The position numbers were made by a program, and so were the translations under genes. From the NCBI RefSeq assembly GCF_003952225.1, contig NZ_CP034437.1, forward strand, positions 5,160,501-5,224,500: DNA of 64,000 bases, in the 5' to 3' direction. Positions within the stretch are counted from its first letter, which is position 1. Every line of letters starts with the position of its first letter. This DNA is from Paenibacillus albus. GTDB taxonomy: Bacteria; Bacillota; Bacilli; Paenibacillales; Paenibacillaceae. The notes under the pieces were generated by a model, which was not told the DNA's origin, did not search any database, and saw only the letters and a program-made list of their open reading frames with translations. Positions 34,578-43,983 of the stretch are shown here, piece after piece.

Positions 34578-35981
34578 ATGAAGGAGAAGAGTGCCAGCAA
34601 ATCAGACAGCAGCTTAGCTGAACAAACGCTCCTCTTGCTTCAGCAATGCGAGGATATTACGCATCGCGAATATCCGGTCCAGCAGGTTCACCTTCTTTAT
34701 TTCGATCATCTGACTAACAAGGATAGCCTGCGCAAAGAAGTGCTCGAGCCATTCGGCAGCACCGATGCTGGAGCTTACGAGATCGAGAAGCGGCTGGGCC
34801 AGTCCCAATATACGCAGACACGGAATGCGAAAGCTCTAGCTGACGGCATTCTTGGGGGACAAGCTGCGATTTTCTATAAAGAGCTCGCTTATCTGTTCGA
34901 CGCATACGGACCGGAATCGCGTTCCGTTGAGAGCAGTGAGATCGAAACGGTTATTAGCGGCCCTCAAGATTCTTTTACCGAGTCGCTTGGCACCAACTTA
35001 TCGCTAATACGGCGACGCTTTAAAGATACCAGCCTCAAAGCCGTCTCGATCACCTGTGGAGCGAAAACAAAAAGCACGATTATGCTGCTCTATGTCGAAG
35101 GGACAGCCGATGAGAACCATCTCAAGGTGCTGCAAGATAAGATCAAAGCGATCCGGACCGATATGATGCTCGATACGAATACGCTTGTTCAGTATTTGGG
35201 CAAAAACATGTTTCATCTCATGCCGCAGTACTTAACTAGCGTTCGCCCTGATCTCATGACAAGCAAGCTCGCCGAAGGCAAAATCGTCGGCCTCATGGAC
35301 GGCAGCCAGGTTGCGTTCAGCGCGCCCGCTTACTTCTTCGAGTTCTTCGCATCGCCGGATGATTACTATATGACCTGGAATATCGGGTCTGCCGTTAGAC
35401 TGCTGCGCATATTTGCCTTATTCATAACGCTGATGTTCACAGCATTGTACGTCACCATCGTGACGTACCACTACGAGATGATTCCTCAGGAGCTGCTGAC
35501 GAATTTGATGGAATCCCGCAACAAAGTGCCCTTCTCCCCGCTCATGGAAGCGATCATCATGGAGATAACCATTGAACTGCTGCGTGAAGCCGGTGCGCGG
35601 CTGCCAACCAAGATCGGAACGACGATCGGTACGGTAGGCGGTATCGTCATTGGCCAGGCTGCTGTTCAAGCCGGCATTACGAGCAATATTCTCATCATCT
35701 CGGTCTCGATTTCGGCAATAGCATCCTTCGTCATTCCTAACTACATGATGAGTTCTGCCATCCGGATGCTTCGGTTCGGCATCATCTTGCTCGCCGGATT
35801 CTACGGTAATTTTGGGCTCATGGTGGGACTTGCTTATATTTGCATTCAACTCGTGTCGCCGAACTTGTTCGGACAATCCTTCTTGTTCCCGCTCACCCCT
35901 TCTAAACCGGGCAGATGGCTGGATATGATCGTCCGTGCGCCGATGCAGCTGCTGGATAAGATTCGCAAACCGCAAAGCTAA
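34578..35981 (+). CDS. GerA family spore germination receptor A subunit (operon 2)
   Basis: A 467-aa A subunit with a soluble N-terminal half (about 1-265), then the membrane part with REAGARLPTKIGTTIGTVGG and IVIGQAAVQAGI. Length and order fit a working protein. ATG at 34578 has GAGGAG 10 bases upstream; the frame opens 17 codons earlier at TTG with no site. First gene of an A-B-C operon; the B gene downstream is frameshifted, which casts doubt on whether this receptor is functional. Confidence 0.92.
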   Translation: MKEKSASKSDSSLAEQTLLLLQQCEDITHREYPVQQVHLLYFDHLTNKDSLRKEVLEPFGSTDAGAYEIEKRLGQSQYTQTRNAKALADGILGGQAAIFYKELAYLFDAYGPESRSVESSEIETVISGPQDSFTESLGTNLSLIRRRFKDTSLKAVSITCGAKTKSTIMLLYVEGTADENHLKVLQDKIKAIRTDMMLDTNTLVQYLGKNMFHLMPQYLTSVRPDLMTSKLAEGKIVGLMDGSQVAFSAPAYFFEFFASPDDYYMTWNIGSAVRLLRIFALFITLMFTALYVTIVTYHYEMIPQELLTNLMESRNKVPFSPLMEAIIMEITIELLREAGARLPTKIGTTIGTVGGIVIGQAAVQAGITSNILIISVSISAIASFVIPNYMMSSAIRMLRFGIILLAGFYGNFGLMVGLAYICIQLVSPNLFGQSFLFPLTPSKPGRWLDMIVRAPMQLLDKIRKPQS

Positions 35982-36015
35982 ATAAAACAGTTCACTCGAA
36001 GAAGGGAGAATCCTC

Positions 36016-37109
36016 GTGACAGCTAAGCTACAATTCAGCCATCTGATCTGCTTATCCCTCTCGATGCAATACGGAGTGACAGCCTTTACTCTGCCCCGTC
36101 AAGTAGCCTCCTATATCGGAACAAACGGTTGGGCAGCACTATATATCTTCGGAGCCATTGCGGCGTTCAACATCGTTCTAATCTCTCTCGTCTACCGGTT
36201 TGGTAAAGGCGACGACATTGCCACTATTGCCAGAAGGGCATTGCCTGCGTTTATAATAAATCCGCTATTCTTCCTGATTGCGATTCAATGGACGGTTCTC
36301 GGATTGACGGTCAGCAAAGATTATTTGCTCGTCTTGCGCTCTCTATCGTTTCCAACGCTGCCGCCCGCCTCTCTCTACGTGCTGCTCGGGGATTAGTCTT
36401 CATGCTGCTATCCAAGGGGATTATGAGCATTTCCAATCTCGCTCCGATCTTTCTGAGCTTATTGCTCTTGCTTATCTTAACTGTACCAAATGAGCTTGTG
36501 GCAGGGTTTGAGCGATCTCGATTAACGACGTTTTGGTTCGAATCTGCCAATCATAGCTTTTCAGGCTGGATGAATATCTACTTCTCCTTCTTAGGCTACG
36601 AGGCCGCGCTGCTCCTCATGCCATACACGAATAAGAAGTCTCGCCTGCATCTTGCATTCCAAATTGGCAATGTCGTGTCGACGCTCTTCTACACCTTCGT
36701 TTCATTTATGGCGTTAGGGTTCTTCAGCTTCGAGCAGCTGAAACAGCTTTCCTATCCCGTATTAAATATGCTGTCCAATATCCAGTTTCCCTTCGCTCAG
36801 CGTTTGGATGATTTTATATTTAACCTCACACTTCTAAGAGCGTTGTTTATTACGACCACCTACATGTGGATGGCCGCTGAAACCTTTCATCGCTTGCGTC
36901 CGAATGCAAAAGGTCAAACTGGTGTCTACCTCTTCTTGCTTGTGATCGCCATTGCGGTCTTCTTTATCAATCCAACCGACCTCGACCGGACGAACAAATG
37001 GCTGCAACAATTAGGCGTCGTTGAAATCGGCGTCGCGATGATCCTGCCCGTGCTGCTGCTTGGCATGATTGCCATTGCGAAGGTGAAGGAGCGGCGAAAA
37101 TATGCGTAA
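36016..37109 (+). pseudogene. GerAB-type permease subunit B with a frameshift (operon 2)
   Basis: The gene starts at GTG 36016 (AAGGGAG upstream) and codes for the first helices of a GerAB/ArcD/ProY permease, then stops at 36394-36396. The rest continues in another frame (overlapping open from 36288) to 37109. Joining the two between LYVLLG and LVFMLLSKG restores a full-length, about 364-aa, ten-helix protein. The shift falls in the run GGGG at 36388-36391; one extra G would repair it. A true mutation, a sequencing error in the run, or slippage are the options. The downstream GerC overlaps the end normally. Confidence 0.85.
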
Positions 37110-38232
37110 AAAACCTGTATTGCTGCCGCTTTGCATCTTACTGCTGCTTCAAGGCTGTGCCGAGCAACGGAGGCTTGAAGGGCTTGGCATCGTGACGACT
37201 GCGGCCCTTGATCTCAACGATGCAGCAGACGATCCGGATGCCAAGGCATTAAAGGTAGCCGTCGCGATTAAGCTTACGGAAGCGAAGAGCGGGCCTCAGG
37301 AGAGGGTGATCCAGACGACGGATAACTCCCCGAAGGAAGCTCGGAATAAGCTTTCTCGGCAAACCAGTCAAATACTCGTTTCCGGTCAGCTGCAAAATTT
37401 GATCATTGGAGAAAAGCTCGCAAAGAGAGGCATTTACGATTATTTGGATTCCTATCGCCGCGATTACACGGTAAGCGAAAGGATGCGCATCATTGTTTCC
37501 AAGGGGAGCAGCATTGAGCTGCTCTCACATCAATACAAGGATATTCCCGAAATAGGAGATTACTTAAGCACCCTGCTGGTTCAAGAGGAGAAGATTAACG
37601 AGTCCCCGAGCAGCAGCATGCATGAATTTATACGCGATTATTTGGACGATGGCGTTGATCCGATCGGATCGATCATCGAGCAGAAAAACGATCTAGTAGA
37701 AGCCGATGGCATAGCCCTCTTCAAGGGGGCGCAATATGTTGGAGCGATTGCCGCGGAGAAGTCTACACTCTTCATGATGCTGAAGCAAAGCTTCCAAGTC
37801 GGTGGCGTCATCATTAGGATGAAAGATAACCCCTCCGGAAAGAAGCAAAGCGCAGTATTAAGTGCGCTTATTAATAAACGGAAGGTGACCGTCGAGGACG
37901 TTGGAAGCTTAACCTCAGCGCCTAAAGTAGGTATCGAAATAAACTTAGATTCCATTTTGCTCGAATATATGGGTGACAAGAAGCTAAATTCGGTCGCAGA
38001 CCGGGAGCAGCTGACGAAAGAACTAACCGAAGCCATTCGCGAAGAACTTGAGGGCATTATGAAGCGGCTGCAGCAGTTGGGAACGGACTCTGTTGGCATC
38101 GGCACAGCGGTTCGGAACAAAATGAGCTACGGGGCTTGGAAGAAAACGAATTGGGAGCAGGTATACCCGAAGACGGAGATTAAAGTCAATGTGAAGCTCC
38201 ATGTGAGGGATTATGGAATGATTGAGTCTTGA
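37102..38232 (+). CDS. Ger(x)C family spore germination lipoprotein (operon 2)
   Basis: A 376-aa C subunit with a lipoprotein signal (hydrophobic residues 5-15, lipobox LLQGC) and the Ger(x)C fold, including GDYLSTLLVQEEK and the terminal KTEIKVNVKLHVRDYG. Its ATG lies inside the last codons of the B gene (8-bp overlap), so it relies on translational coupling; the upstream frameshift would weaken its translation if real. Third gene of operon 2. Confidence 0.9.
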   Translation: MRKKPVLLPLCILLLLQGCAEQRRLEGLGIVTTAALDLNDAADDPDAKALKVAVAIKLTEAKSGPQERVIQTTDNSPKEARNKLSRQTSQILVSGQLQNLIIGEKLAKRGIYDYLDSYRRDYTVSERMRIIVSKGSSIELLSHQYKDIPEIGDYLSTLLVQEEKINESPSSSMHEFIRDYLDDGVDPIGSIIEQKNDLVEADGIALFKGAQYVGAIAAEKSTLFMMLKQSFQVGGVIIRMKDNPSGKKQSAVLSALINKRKVTVEDVGSLTSAPKVGIEINLDSILLEYMGDKKLNSVADREQLTKELTEAIREELEGIMKRLQQLGTDSVGIGTAVRNKMSYGAWKKTNWEQVYPKTEIKVNVKLHVRDYGMIES

Positions 38233-38242
38233 TGCAGAAGAC

Positions 38243-38276
38243 GAAGACGGAGCCGAAACCGACTCCGTCTTCTTCC
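38243..38276. terminator. Bidirectional terminator after ger operon 2
   Basis: GAAGACGGAG and CTCCGTCTTC pair around CCGAAACCGA between convergent genes; T-rich sequence (TTCTTCCCTTG) follows on the plus strand. Confidence 0.75.
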
Positions 38277-38280
38277 CTTG

Positions 38281-38940
38281 CTAGATATGATTGATATCTC
38301 TGCTCTCAATATGCGGCTTCGAATACCCATGCTTCGCTACCTTGACCATCGCTCGGCCTAACTGGTCCGATGTCGTGACTGCATTCTTGAATCCTCGCTC
38401 AAGAAGTGGATAGAGCGGCCTCAAGAGGGTATAGAACAGCTGATACCAGCCTGTCTTGGATCTGACTCCATATTTGGGCAGAATCGCTCCGGGTCTGAAC
38501 ATATATGCGCCTTTGAAAGGCAGCTTCAGCAAGTCATTCTCCGTCTTGCCCTTCACTCTCGCCCACATGCTGCGGCCCTGCTCTGTGCTGTCCGTGCCGC
38601 TTCCCGTGACATAGATGAATGTCATGTGCGGATTCAAGCGAACTAATGTGTGCGCGACGCTAAGCGTGAGGTCATATGTAACGGCGCGGTACTTCTCCTC
38701 AGACATCCCTGCCGATGAGACGCCGAGGCAGAACAAGCAGGCATCATAATCGGTTAGCTGCGGTTCTATCGAGGACAGATTCAGCAGATTCGAGTGTACG
38801 ATCTCTGCAAGCTTTGGATGCGACTTCCCTGTTCCGCTTCGTCCGACAGCGAGCACCTGCTCAACCTCCGAATCAAGCAGACATTCTCGCAGCACGCTTT
38901 GACCGACCATGCCGGTTGCGCCGAATAGCAGTATTTTCAT
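38281..38940 (-). CDS. NAD(P)-binding Rossmann protein (atypical SDR)
   Basis: A 219-aa atypical short-chain dehydrogenase with the nucleotide motif GATGMVG at residues 7-13 and CLGVSSAG, YVTGSGTDS and FRPGAILP in register with the NAD(P)H-binding/HTATIP2-like group. The usual active-site YxxxK is not evident, so catalysis is doubtful; relatives sense NADPH or act as chaperones. ATG at 38940 is chosen over the frame opening at 39021 because the nucleotide motif normally starts within ten residues. No linked genes. Confidence 0.8.
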   Translation of the reverse strand: MKILLFGATGMVGQSVLRECLLDSEVEQVLAVGRSGTGKSHPKLAEIVHSNLLNLSSIEPQLTDYDACLFCLGVSSAGMSEEKYRAVTYDLTLSVAHTLVRLNPHMTFIYVTGSGTDSTEQGRSMWARVKGKTENDLLKLPFKGAYMFRPGAILPKYGVRSKTGWYQLFYTLLRPLYPLLERGFKNAVTTSDQLGRAMVKVAKHGYSKPHIESRDINHI

Positions 38941-39129
38941 CCTTGTGACGCCTCGCTTTCTGGAAAAGATGATAGCTATAACGATAGCACATTGGAGTTG
39001 TAAGAGGAAAGCCAGCGCCAAGAGAGCGAATATAACAGCAGCTGTGTAATTTAGTTCACGGAAAGCGCGACTTATGTTATTATGATGGTAGTTATTTACA
39101 GGACAACTAAATCGCTTGAGGTGAAAGAG

Positions 39130-40233
39130 ATGAATCCAAGAAGCACATCACTTCTTTATCCGATTCTATTCGACCGTCACCCTGAGGCAATTCTCGCAAC
39201 TGATCTGGAAGCGTACATCGGCTATGCGAATCCGGCTGCTGTACAAACACTCGCCCGCTCACCATCGCATTCACTCATTGGACAACGTGTACATACGTTA
39301 TTTGCTCTTGAAGACTTACCCGTTCTACACCAGCACATTCAGCAAGTCGTTGCCTTTGGCAAAGCTCAGCTCTTCGAGCTGCCACTTATGACAAATGGAC
39401 AAGCCCCATTACCTCTTCGCATCATGCTCGTGCCGCATGCCGAGCAAGCTGATTCTGCCGCAGCTCCATCGCTTACATTTTATATCACACCAATATTGAA
39501 GCCAATACCCCTACCGCTGCAGCTTGCCGAAGAGCCCGCTGCTTATGACATGAATCGGATGGAGCATCTTTCAACCGTAAGTCAGCTCGCCGCTAGTATT
39601 TCGCATGAAGTCCGCAATCCGCTCTCGGTTACTCGGGGCTTTCTGCAGCTGCTGAATACGCCTGGATTGACACCAGAGAAGAAGCGGGATTATATCAAAA
39701 TCAGCCTCGAGGAGCTAGATCGCGCAGCAAGCATCATTACGGATTATCTCTCGTTCGCCAAGCCAATCTTTGACGAAACCGTACAGTTCCCCCTCTATGA
39801 CGAGCTCGAATACATCGCCAAAATCATGATACCCTACGCTACGATCCAAGACATCCGCTTTCATCTGCAGAATTCAGACGATGCTATCTATATCCTCGGC
39901 AGCTCCAAGAAATTCCGGCAAGCGCTGATCAATCTCATCAAGAACGGCATTGAAGCAATGCCCAGAGGCGGTGAGCTGCAGCTTACCTATGCCGGTTCCG
40001 CGAACGGCATCGCCCAGATTGTAATTGCCGACACCGGCACGGGAATGGACGCGGAGATGCTGAATCGCGTAGGCAAGCCGTTCTTCACGACGAAGGAGAA
40101 AGGAACAGGCCTTGGCATGATGGTCGCCTATAGCCTGATTCAAGGAATGAACGGAGAAATCGAAGTGAGCAGTACAGCAGGTGTTGGTACGAGCTTCAGC
40201 ATTTATATGCCGGTCATCGAAGAGTCCGGATAG
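39130..40233 (+). CDS. Cytoplasmic PAS sensor histidine kinase (sporulation-kinase type)
   Basis: A 367-aa kinase with no membrane helix. It has a PAS domain (about 10-120), a HisKA domain with the phospho-acceptor His159 (ISHEVRNPL) and an HATPase domain (N box NLIKNGIEAM near 268, G1 DTGTGM at 301-306, G2 KEKGTGLGM). The HisKA form SHEVRNPLTxxRGFLQL-like is that of Bacillales sporulation kinases (KinA, KinE). These feed Spo0F, so no partner regulator is expected alongside, and none is seen. ATG at 39130 follows GAGGTG. Confidence 0.88.
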   Translation: MNPRSTSLLYPILFDRHPEAILATDLEAYIGYANPAAVQTLARSPSHSLIGQRVHTLFALEDLPVLHQHIQQVVAFGKAQLFELPLMTNGQAPLPLRIMLVPHAEQADSAAAPSLTFYITPILKPIPLPLQLAEEPAAYDMNRMEHLSTVSQLAASISHEVRNPLSVTRGFLQLLNTPGLTPEKKRDYIKISLEELDRAASIITDYLSFAKPIFDETVQFPLYDELEYIAKIMIPYATIQDIRFHLQNSDDAIYILGSSKKFRQALINLIKNGIEAMPRGGELQLTYAGSANGIAQIVIADTGTGMDAEMLNRVGKPFFTTKEKGTGLGMMVAYSLIQGMNGEIEVSSTAGVGTSFSIYMPVIEESG

Positions 40234-40234
40234 A

Positions 40235-40275
40235 AGAATAGGCAGCAGGGCGTACGTAGCCCTGCTGCCTATTCT
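40235..40275. terminator. Long perfect hairpin between convergent kinase and MCP genes
   Basis: AGAATAGGCAGCAGGGC and its complement form a 17-bp perfect stem around GTACGTA. There is no strong T run, but position and stem suggest a bidirectional terminator. Confidence 0.75.
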
Positions 40276-40290
40276 CATAATCGATAACGT

Positions 40291-42174
40291 TTATTTGTAC
40301 TTAAAGTGTTCCACCGAGCTATTCAAGCGCCCCGCCATAGAGGACAGCTCCATTGACGATGCTGCCGTCTCTTCTGCAGCGGCTGCTGACTGCTCGCTAA
40401 TCGCAGCGACCGAGCTAATCGAATACATGACATCATTCGCACGCTCCGCCTGTCCTTCGCTCTCGCGGTAAATCTCATCGACCTTATGCGCCGTCTTGTT
40501 CACATTGCCGACGATCTCGCCGAACGAATCACGTGTCTGCGCGAACTGAATGACGCTGTCACCAACAGCATGCACACTCTTCACCGCGCTTTGCTGCATA
40601 CCTTTAATAATATCGGCAATTTGCTTTGTTGCATCGCCGCTGCGTTCCGCAAGCTTGCGCACCTCATCTGCTACAACGGCAAAGCCTCTGCCTTGCTCGC
40701 CCGCTCTTGCCGCTTCGATCGCAGCATTCAGCGCGAGCAGATTCGTTTGCTCCGCGATCTCGTTAATCACATAGATGATTTCGCCAATCTGCTTCGAATC
40801 TCGCTCCAGCTGCTCCATATGGCGGTTCACTTCATCCATCTGGCTAAGCGTCATATTAATTCGGTTCGTGCCTTCAAGTGCAATAGATTCGGTCTCTTCT
40901 GATATTTGCTTCGCTTCCTTCGCACTGTACGCAACAGCTTTAATGGATCTGTCCAAGCTGCCAAACAAATCTGTCATGTTGCTCGCCTGCGTCGCTTGAT
41001 CGACACTGCCCTTAGCCACCTCATCGGTGCTCATCGAGATTTGATCGGCAGTCGCGGAGACATTAACGGAAGCATGCGACACTTGCTCAATCATACTGGA
41101 AAGCCCATCGAGCATGTCATTCATATGTGCCGCAAGCGTGCCGAGCTCATCTTTCGACGTCACGGCAATGCGCGGCCTAAAGTCGCCGGTAGAGAGCTTC
41201 TTCACGACATCGGTAATATAAACGATCGGCTTCACCAAACGAACCGAGAAAATATAGATCGCAACAAGTGCAGCAATGGAAGCGATGATCGCAATGAGGA
41301 GTGTCGTCTTCATCATGCGATTAATTGGTGCAATCATTTCCTTCTCCGGTACAGCCAGCATAACGACAAAGCCTGTCTCCGTTGCATATGCATAGCCAAT
41401 CTGTTTGACGCCGTCATTCGGAGTCGTGAAGGAATAGTTCGACGGTTTCCCTGCTTTCGCGTCTTCAAACGCTTTCGCTAGCAAGCTGCTTCCGACATCA
41501 GCAATATTCTTCTTCATAATGAAAGACTCGTCCGGATAATAGATGAAGTTCCCGTTCATGTCCAGCAGCGCGGCGTATCCGGTTTCGCCAATCTTCGTAT
41601 CCCGGACAATCTTTGTTGCATCTGCAATCTCGACGGAAGAAGAGTAGAAGCCATAGGCTTGTCCATCCTTCATCAGGGGCGCAGCGAGCGGAACGATAAG
41701 CTTAGACGTATCCACCTTCGAGTACGCAGGCGGCGCGATTGCCGACTTGCCTTCCCTCAACTGTGGAATATATGAACGTCCCGATAGATCAAGCGGTTTG
41801 CCGTTATTTAGTACGGCATGTGAGCCATCGAGATCAAGGGAAAATGCAACGCCTTGCGAGAACTCCGGGTTCGTCGCGGCCAGCCCTTGAGCCGCTTCCA
41901 TATGGCGGGCAGCATCGGTGCCGAACTGCTGCGCGAACCTCGCCATCGTCTCGAGCTTCGTCCGCTCCTGAATCATATCCTGATCGAACGACTCCGCGAT
42001 TGTCTTTGTCGTAAGCGCCAATTCCTTATTAATCTGTTCGCGGAACAAGGTGGAGTTCGGTAAGAAGAATGCGATCGACATTGCAGCTACAATGACAATA
42101 ACGATAAGCAATGTCACACTTAAGAGCCGATTGCCTAGCTTGCGGAACGTAAATAAGTTTGTTATCTTGCCCAT
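40291..42174 (-). CDS. Methyl-accepting chemotaxis protein (dCache type)
   Basis: A 627-aa transmembrane chemoreceptor: helix 1 (about 18-38), an extracellular double-Cache sensor (about 45-275), helix 2 (about 280-303), HAMP, and a cytoplasmic signalling domain with the highly conserved tip [20 protein letters not shown], which binds CheA/CheW. A C-terminal CheR-docking pentapeptide is not apparent. ATG at 42174 is used; a GTG four codons upstream (42186) has the better GGGG spacing. Ligand unknown, commonly amino or carboxylic acids for dCache. Confidence 0.9.
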   Translation of the reverse strand: MGKITNLFTFRKLGNRLLSVTLLIVIVIVAAMSIAFFLPNSTLFREQINKELALTTKTIAESFDQDMIQERTKLETMARFAQQFGTDAARHMEAAQGLAATNPEFSQGVAFSLDLDGSHAVLNNGKPLDLSGRSYIPQLREGKSAIAPPAYSKVDTSKLIVPLAAPLMKDGQAYGFYSSSVEIADATKIVRDTKIGETGYAALLDMNGNFIYYPDESFIMKKNIADVGSSLLAKAFEDAKAGKPSNYSFTTPNDGVKQIGYAYATETGFVVMLAVPEKEMIAPINRMMKTTLLIAIIASIAALVAIYIFSVRLVKPIVYITDVVKKLSTGDFRPRIAVTSKDELGTLAAHMNDMLDGLSSMIEQVSHASVNVSATADQISMSTDEVAKGSVDQATQASNMTDLFGSLDRSIKAVAYSAKEAKQISEETESIALEGTNRINMTLSQMDEVNRHMEQLERDSKQIGEIIYVINEIAEQTNLLALNAAIEAARAGEQGRGFAVVADEVRKLAERSGDATKQIADIIKGMQQSAVKSVHAVGDSVIQFAQTRDSFGEIVGNVNKTAHKVDEIYRESEGQAERANDVMYSISSVAAISEQSAAAAEETAASSMELSSMAGRLNSSVEHFKYK

Positions 42175-42305
42175 TGCTGAATTCACATCAGTACCCCAAT
42201 TCATCATCAACATATGTTCATAGAATAGAAGATAAATGTTAGTATAGTACCGAAACAGATGTAAGCAATTCATTAGATAATCGCATCATTCATTCCATAT
42301 TAGAA

Positions 42306-42341
42306 TAAGGCCTCCCATACGGCGCGTGTGGGAGGCCTTTC
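42306..42341 (-). terminator. Terminator after the GGDEF gene
   Basis: AAGGCCTCCCA pairs with TGGGAGGCCTT (loop TACGGCGCGTG); the minus strand continues ATTCT, so the T run is weak. Confidence 0.7.
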
Positions 42342-42346
42342 TTGCA

Positions 42347-43792
42347 CTAATAGATTTGGAAATTTCTTCGTCCGCTGGTCTTAACCTTATACATCGCCGT
42401 ATCCGCACTGCGAATAAGCGTATCCACATCATCACCAGCACGCGGCGAGGTGGCTATGCCGATGCTTGGTGTCACGGTCAGTTCGATGCCATGAGGCAGA
42501 ATCGGTTCTTCAAAGGCACTCAGTATGGCTTCCGCGATTGTAACCGCACGAGCCTCCGAACGTTCGCCTGACAGCAGAATCGTAAATTCATCGCCCCCCA
42601 TCCGAGCTGCAATCTCATCTTCCCCAATGCAGCGGTTAAGCCGCTCCGCAACCTGCTGCAGCAGCGCATCTCCGACATGATGGCCATAACGGTCGTTGAC
42701 GCTTTTGAAATGATCGATATCCAGATAAATAAGCGTAACGGTGTGCTCCGCCGCCCTGACCTCTGTCATGGAATCGGTCAGATGCTCCATCAGCATCCGC
42801 CGGTTCGGCAATCCCGTGAGCAAATCATAATAAGCGAGCCGGTGAATCTTCGCCTGCTGCTCATAGATTTGGGTGAAATCCTTGGCAATGCCGAATAAAC
42901 CCTCGGTCTTATCATTCACTATAATTGGAATCAACGTAATATTGATCGGAATAATTCGCCCGAAACGGTTCTTGATCCGAATATCTCCGTTGACCGAGTG
43001 CCCTTGATGAGCCTCATGGATAAGCTTCATGATTGGTGCCAGATCTTCCTTCAGCACAAAGCTTCTGCCCGTCTTCAAATGCAGCCCTTCGAGCGAATAA
43101 CCGAGCATTTGGAGCGTTACAGGATTAGCCGATTGAAAGCTGCCTTCGAGATCAAACGAGCATACCGCATCCGTATTATTGTCGAATAAACATCGGTACA
43201 ACTGTTCGTTCTGGATATTATTCAGTCGCAGCTTCGTTTGCTCAAGCACAAGCTCGATAAGCCTTGTGTATGTCATGATGATTTCCTCGTCAACTTCCTT
43301 CGGCGAAGCAGCAACACGCTGGTATATGGCGAAGGTGCCCAGCACTTGCTGATCGGCCCCTCGCACCGGAAAGGACCAGCAGGAGCGCAGCCCAATCCCG
43401 AGAGGGATCGCTTTCTCCTTCGACCAGAACGGATGGTTCGCAATGTCGGCGACAATGATCGTTTCGTTCCGGTATGCTGCCGTTCCGCAGGAGCCGGAAG
43501 CCGCACCAACCAAGCTGCCATTCACTGCATCAATGTAGTGCTGCGGCAAGTTGCGACTTGCAATGACATACAGCGAGTTCTTCTCTTGGTCAAGCAGCAT
43601 AATGGAACATACCCAGCCTGGTATGAGATCTTCAACGATCTCTATAAGGTAATTAAGAACGAACTTCAGCGGCTCGCCTCGCGTAATATGATCCAATATA
43701 TGTCGTTGTCCTTGAATCATTTTTTCTCTCAAGAGATTTAGCTTAACGAGATGGTCAAAATCGGACTTGGATGAATGACTTGCCGGCTCCAT
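42347..43792 (-). CDS. Diguanylate cyclase with GAF and PAS domains
   Basis: A 481-aa soluble c-di-GMP synthase: GAF (about 30-180), PAS (about 195-310) and GGDEF (about 320-480) with the intact active loop GGDEF at 399-403 and DLLTGLPNR at the domain start. The RxxD product-inhibition site expected five residues before the loop is absent. No EAL domain. ATG at 43792 follows GGGAGG; the TTG two codons upstream is unlikely. Sits between an MCP gene and a hybrid kinase gene on the same strand, each with its own terminator. Signal for GAF/PAS unknown. Confidence 0.92.
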   Translation of the reverse strand: MEPASHSSKSDFDHLVKLNLLREKMIQGQRHILDHITRGEPLKFVLNYLIEIVEDLIPGWVCSIMLLDQEKNSLYVIASRNLPQHYIDAVNGSLVGAASGSCGTAAYRNETIIVADIANHPFWSKEKAIPLGIGLRSCWSFPVRGADQQVLGTFAIYQRVAASPKEVDEEIIMTYTRLIELVLEQTKLRLNNIQNEQLYRCLFDNNTDAVCSFDLEGSFQSANPVTLQMLGYSLEGLHLKTGRSFVLKEDLAPIMKLIHEAHQGHSVNGDIRIKNRFGRIIPINITLIPIIVNDKTEGLFGIAKDFTQIYEQQAKIHRLAYYDLLTGLPNRRMLMEHLTDSMTEVRAAEHTVTLIYLDIDHFKSVNDRYGHHVGDALLQQVAERLNRCIGEDEIAARMGGDEFTILLSGERSEARAVTIAEAILSAFEEPILPHGIELTVTPSIGIATSPRAGDDVDTLIRSADTAMYKVKTSGRRNFQIY

Positions 43793-43930
43793 TTTCAACC
43801 TCCCTATTCATTAAAGAACATCAAAATTAAAGTTAGATCAGCTCCAGTATAGGAGTTACTTGTTAAAAAAGTTGACATTTATTCGTTAAATTTCTGTTAG
43901 TCGCTATGTGCAAATATTGCAGCTTCTACT

Positions 43931-43983
43931 AAAAAAGCCGCCTTAGCAGCATCTCTGCCGGATGCATGCTAGGGCAGCCTTCT
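43931..43983 (-). terminator. Terminator of the 5TM hybrid kinase gene
   Basis: GCTGCC-TAGCATGCATC pairs imperfectly with GATGCTGCTAAGGCGGC on the minus strand and is followed by TTTTTTAG. Confidence 0.85.
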
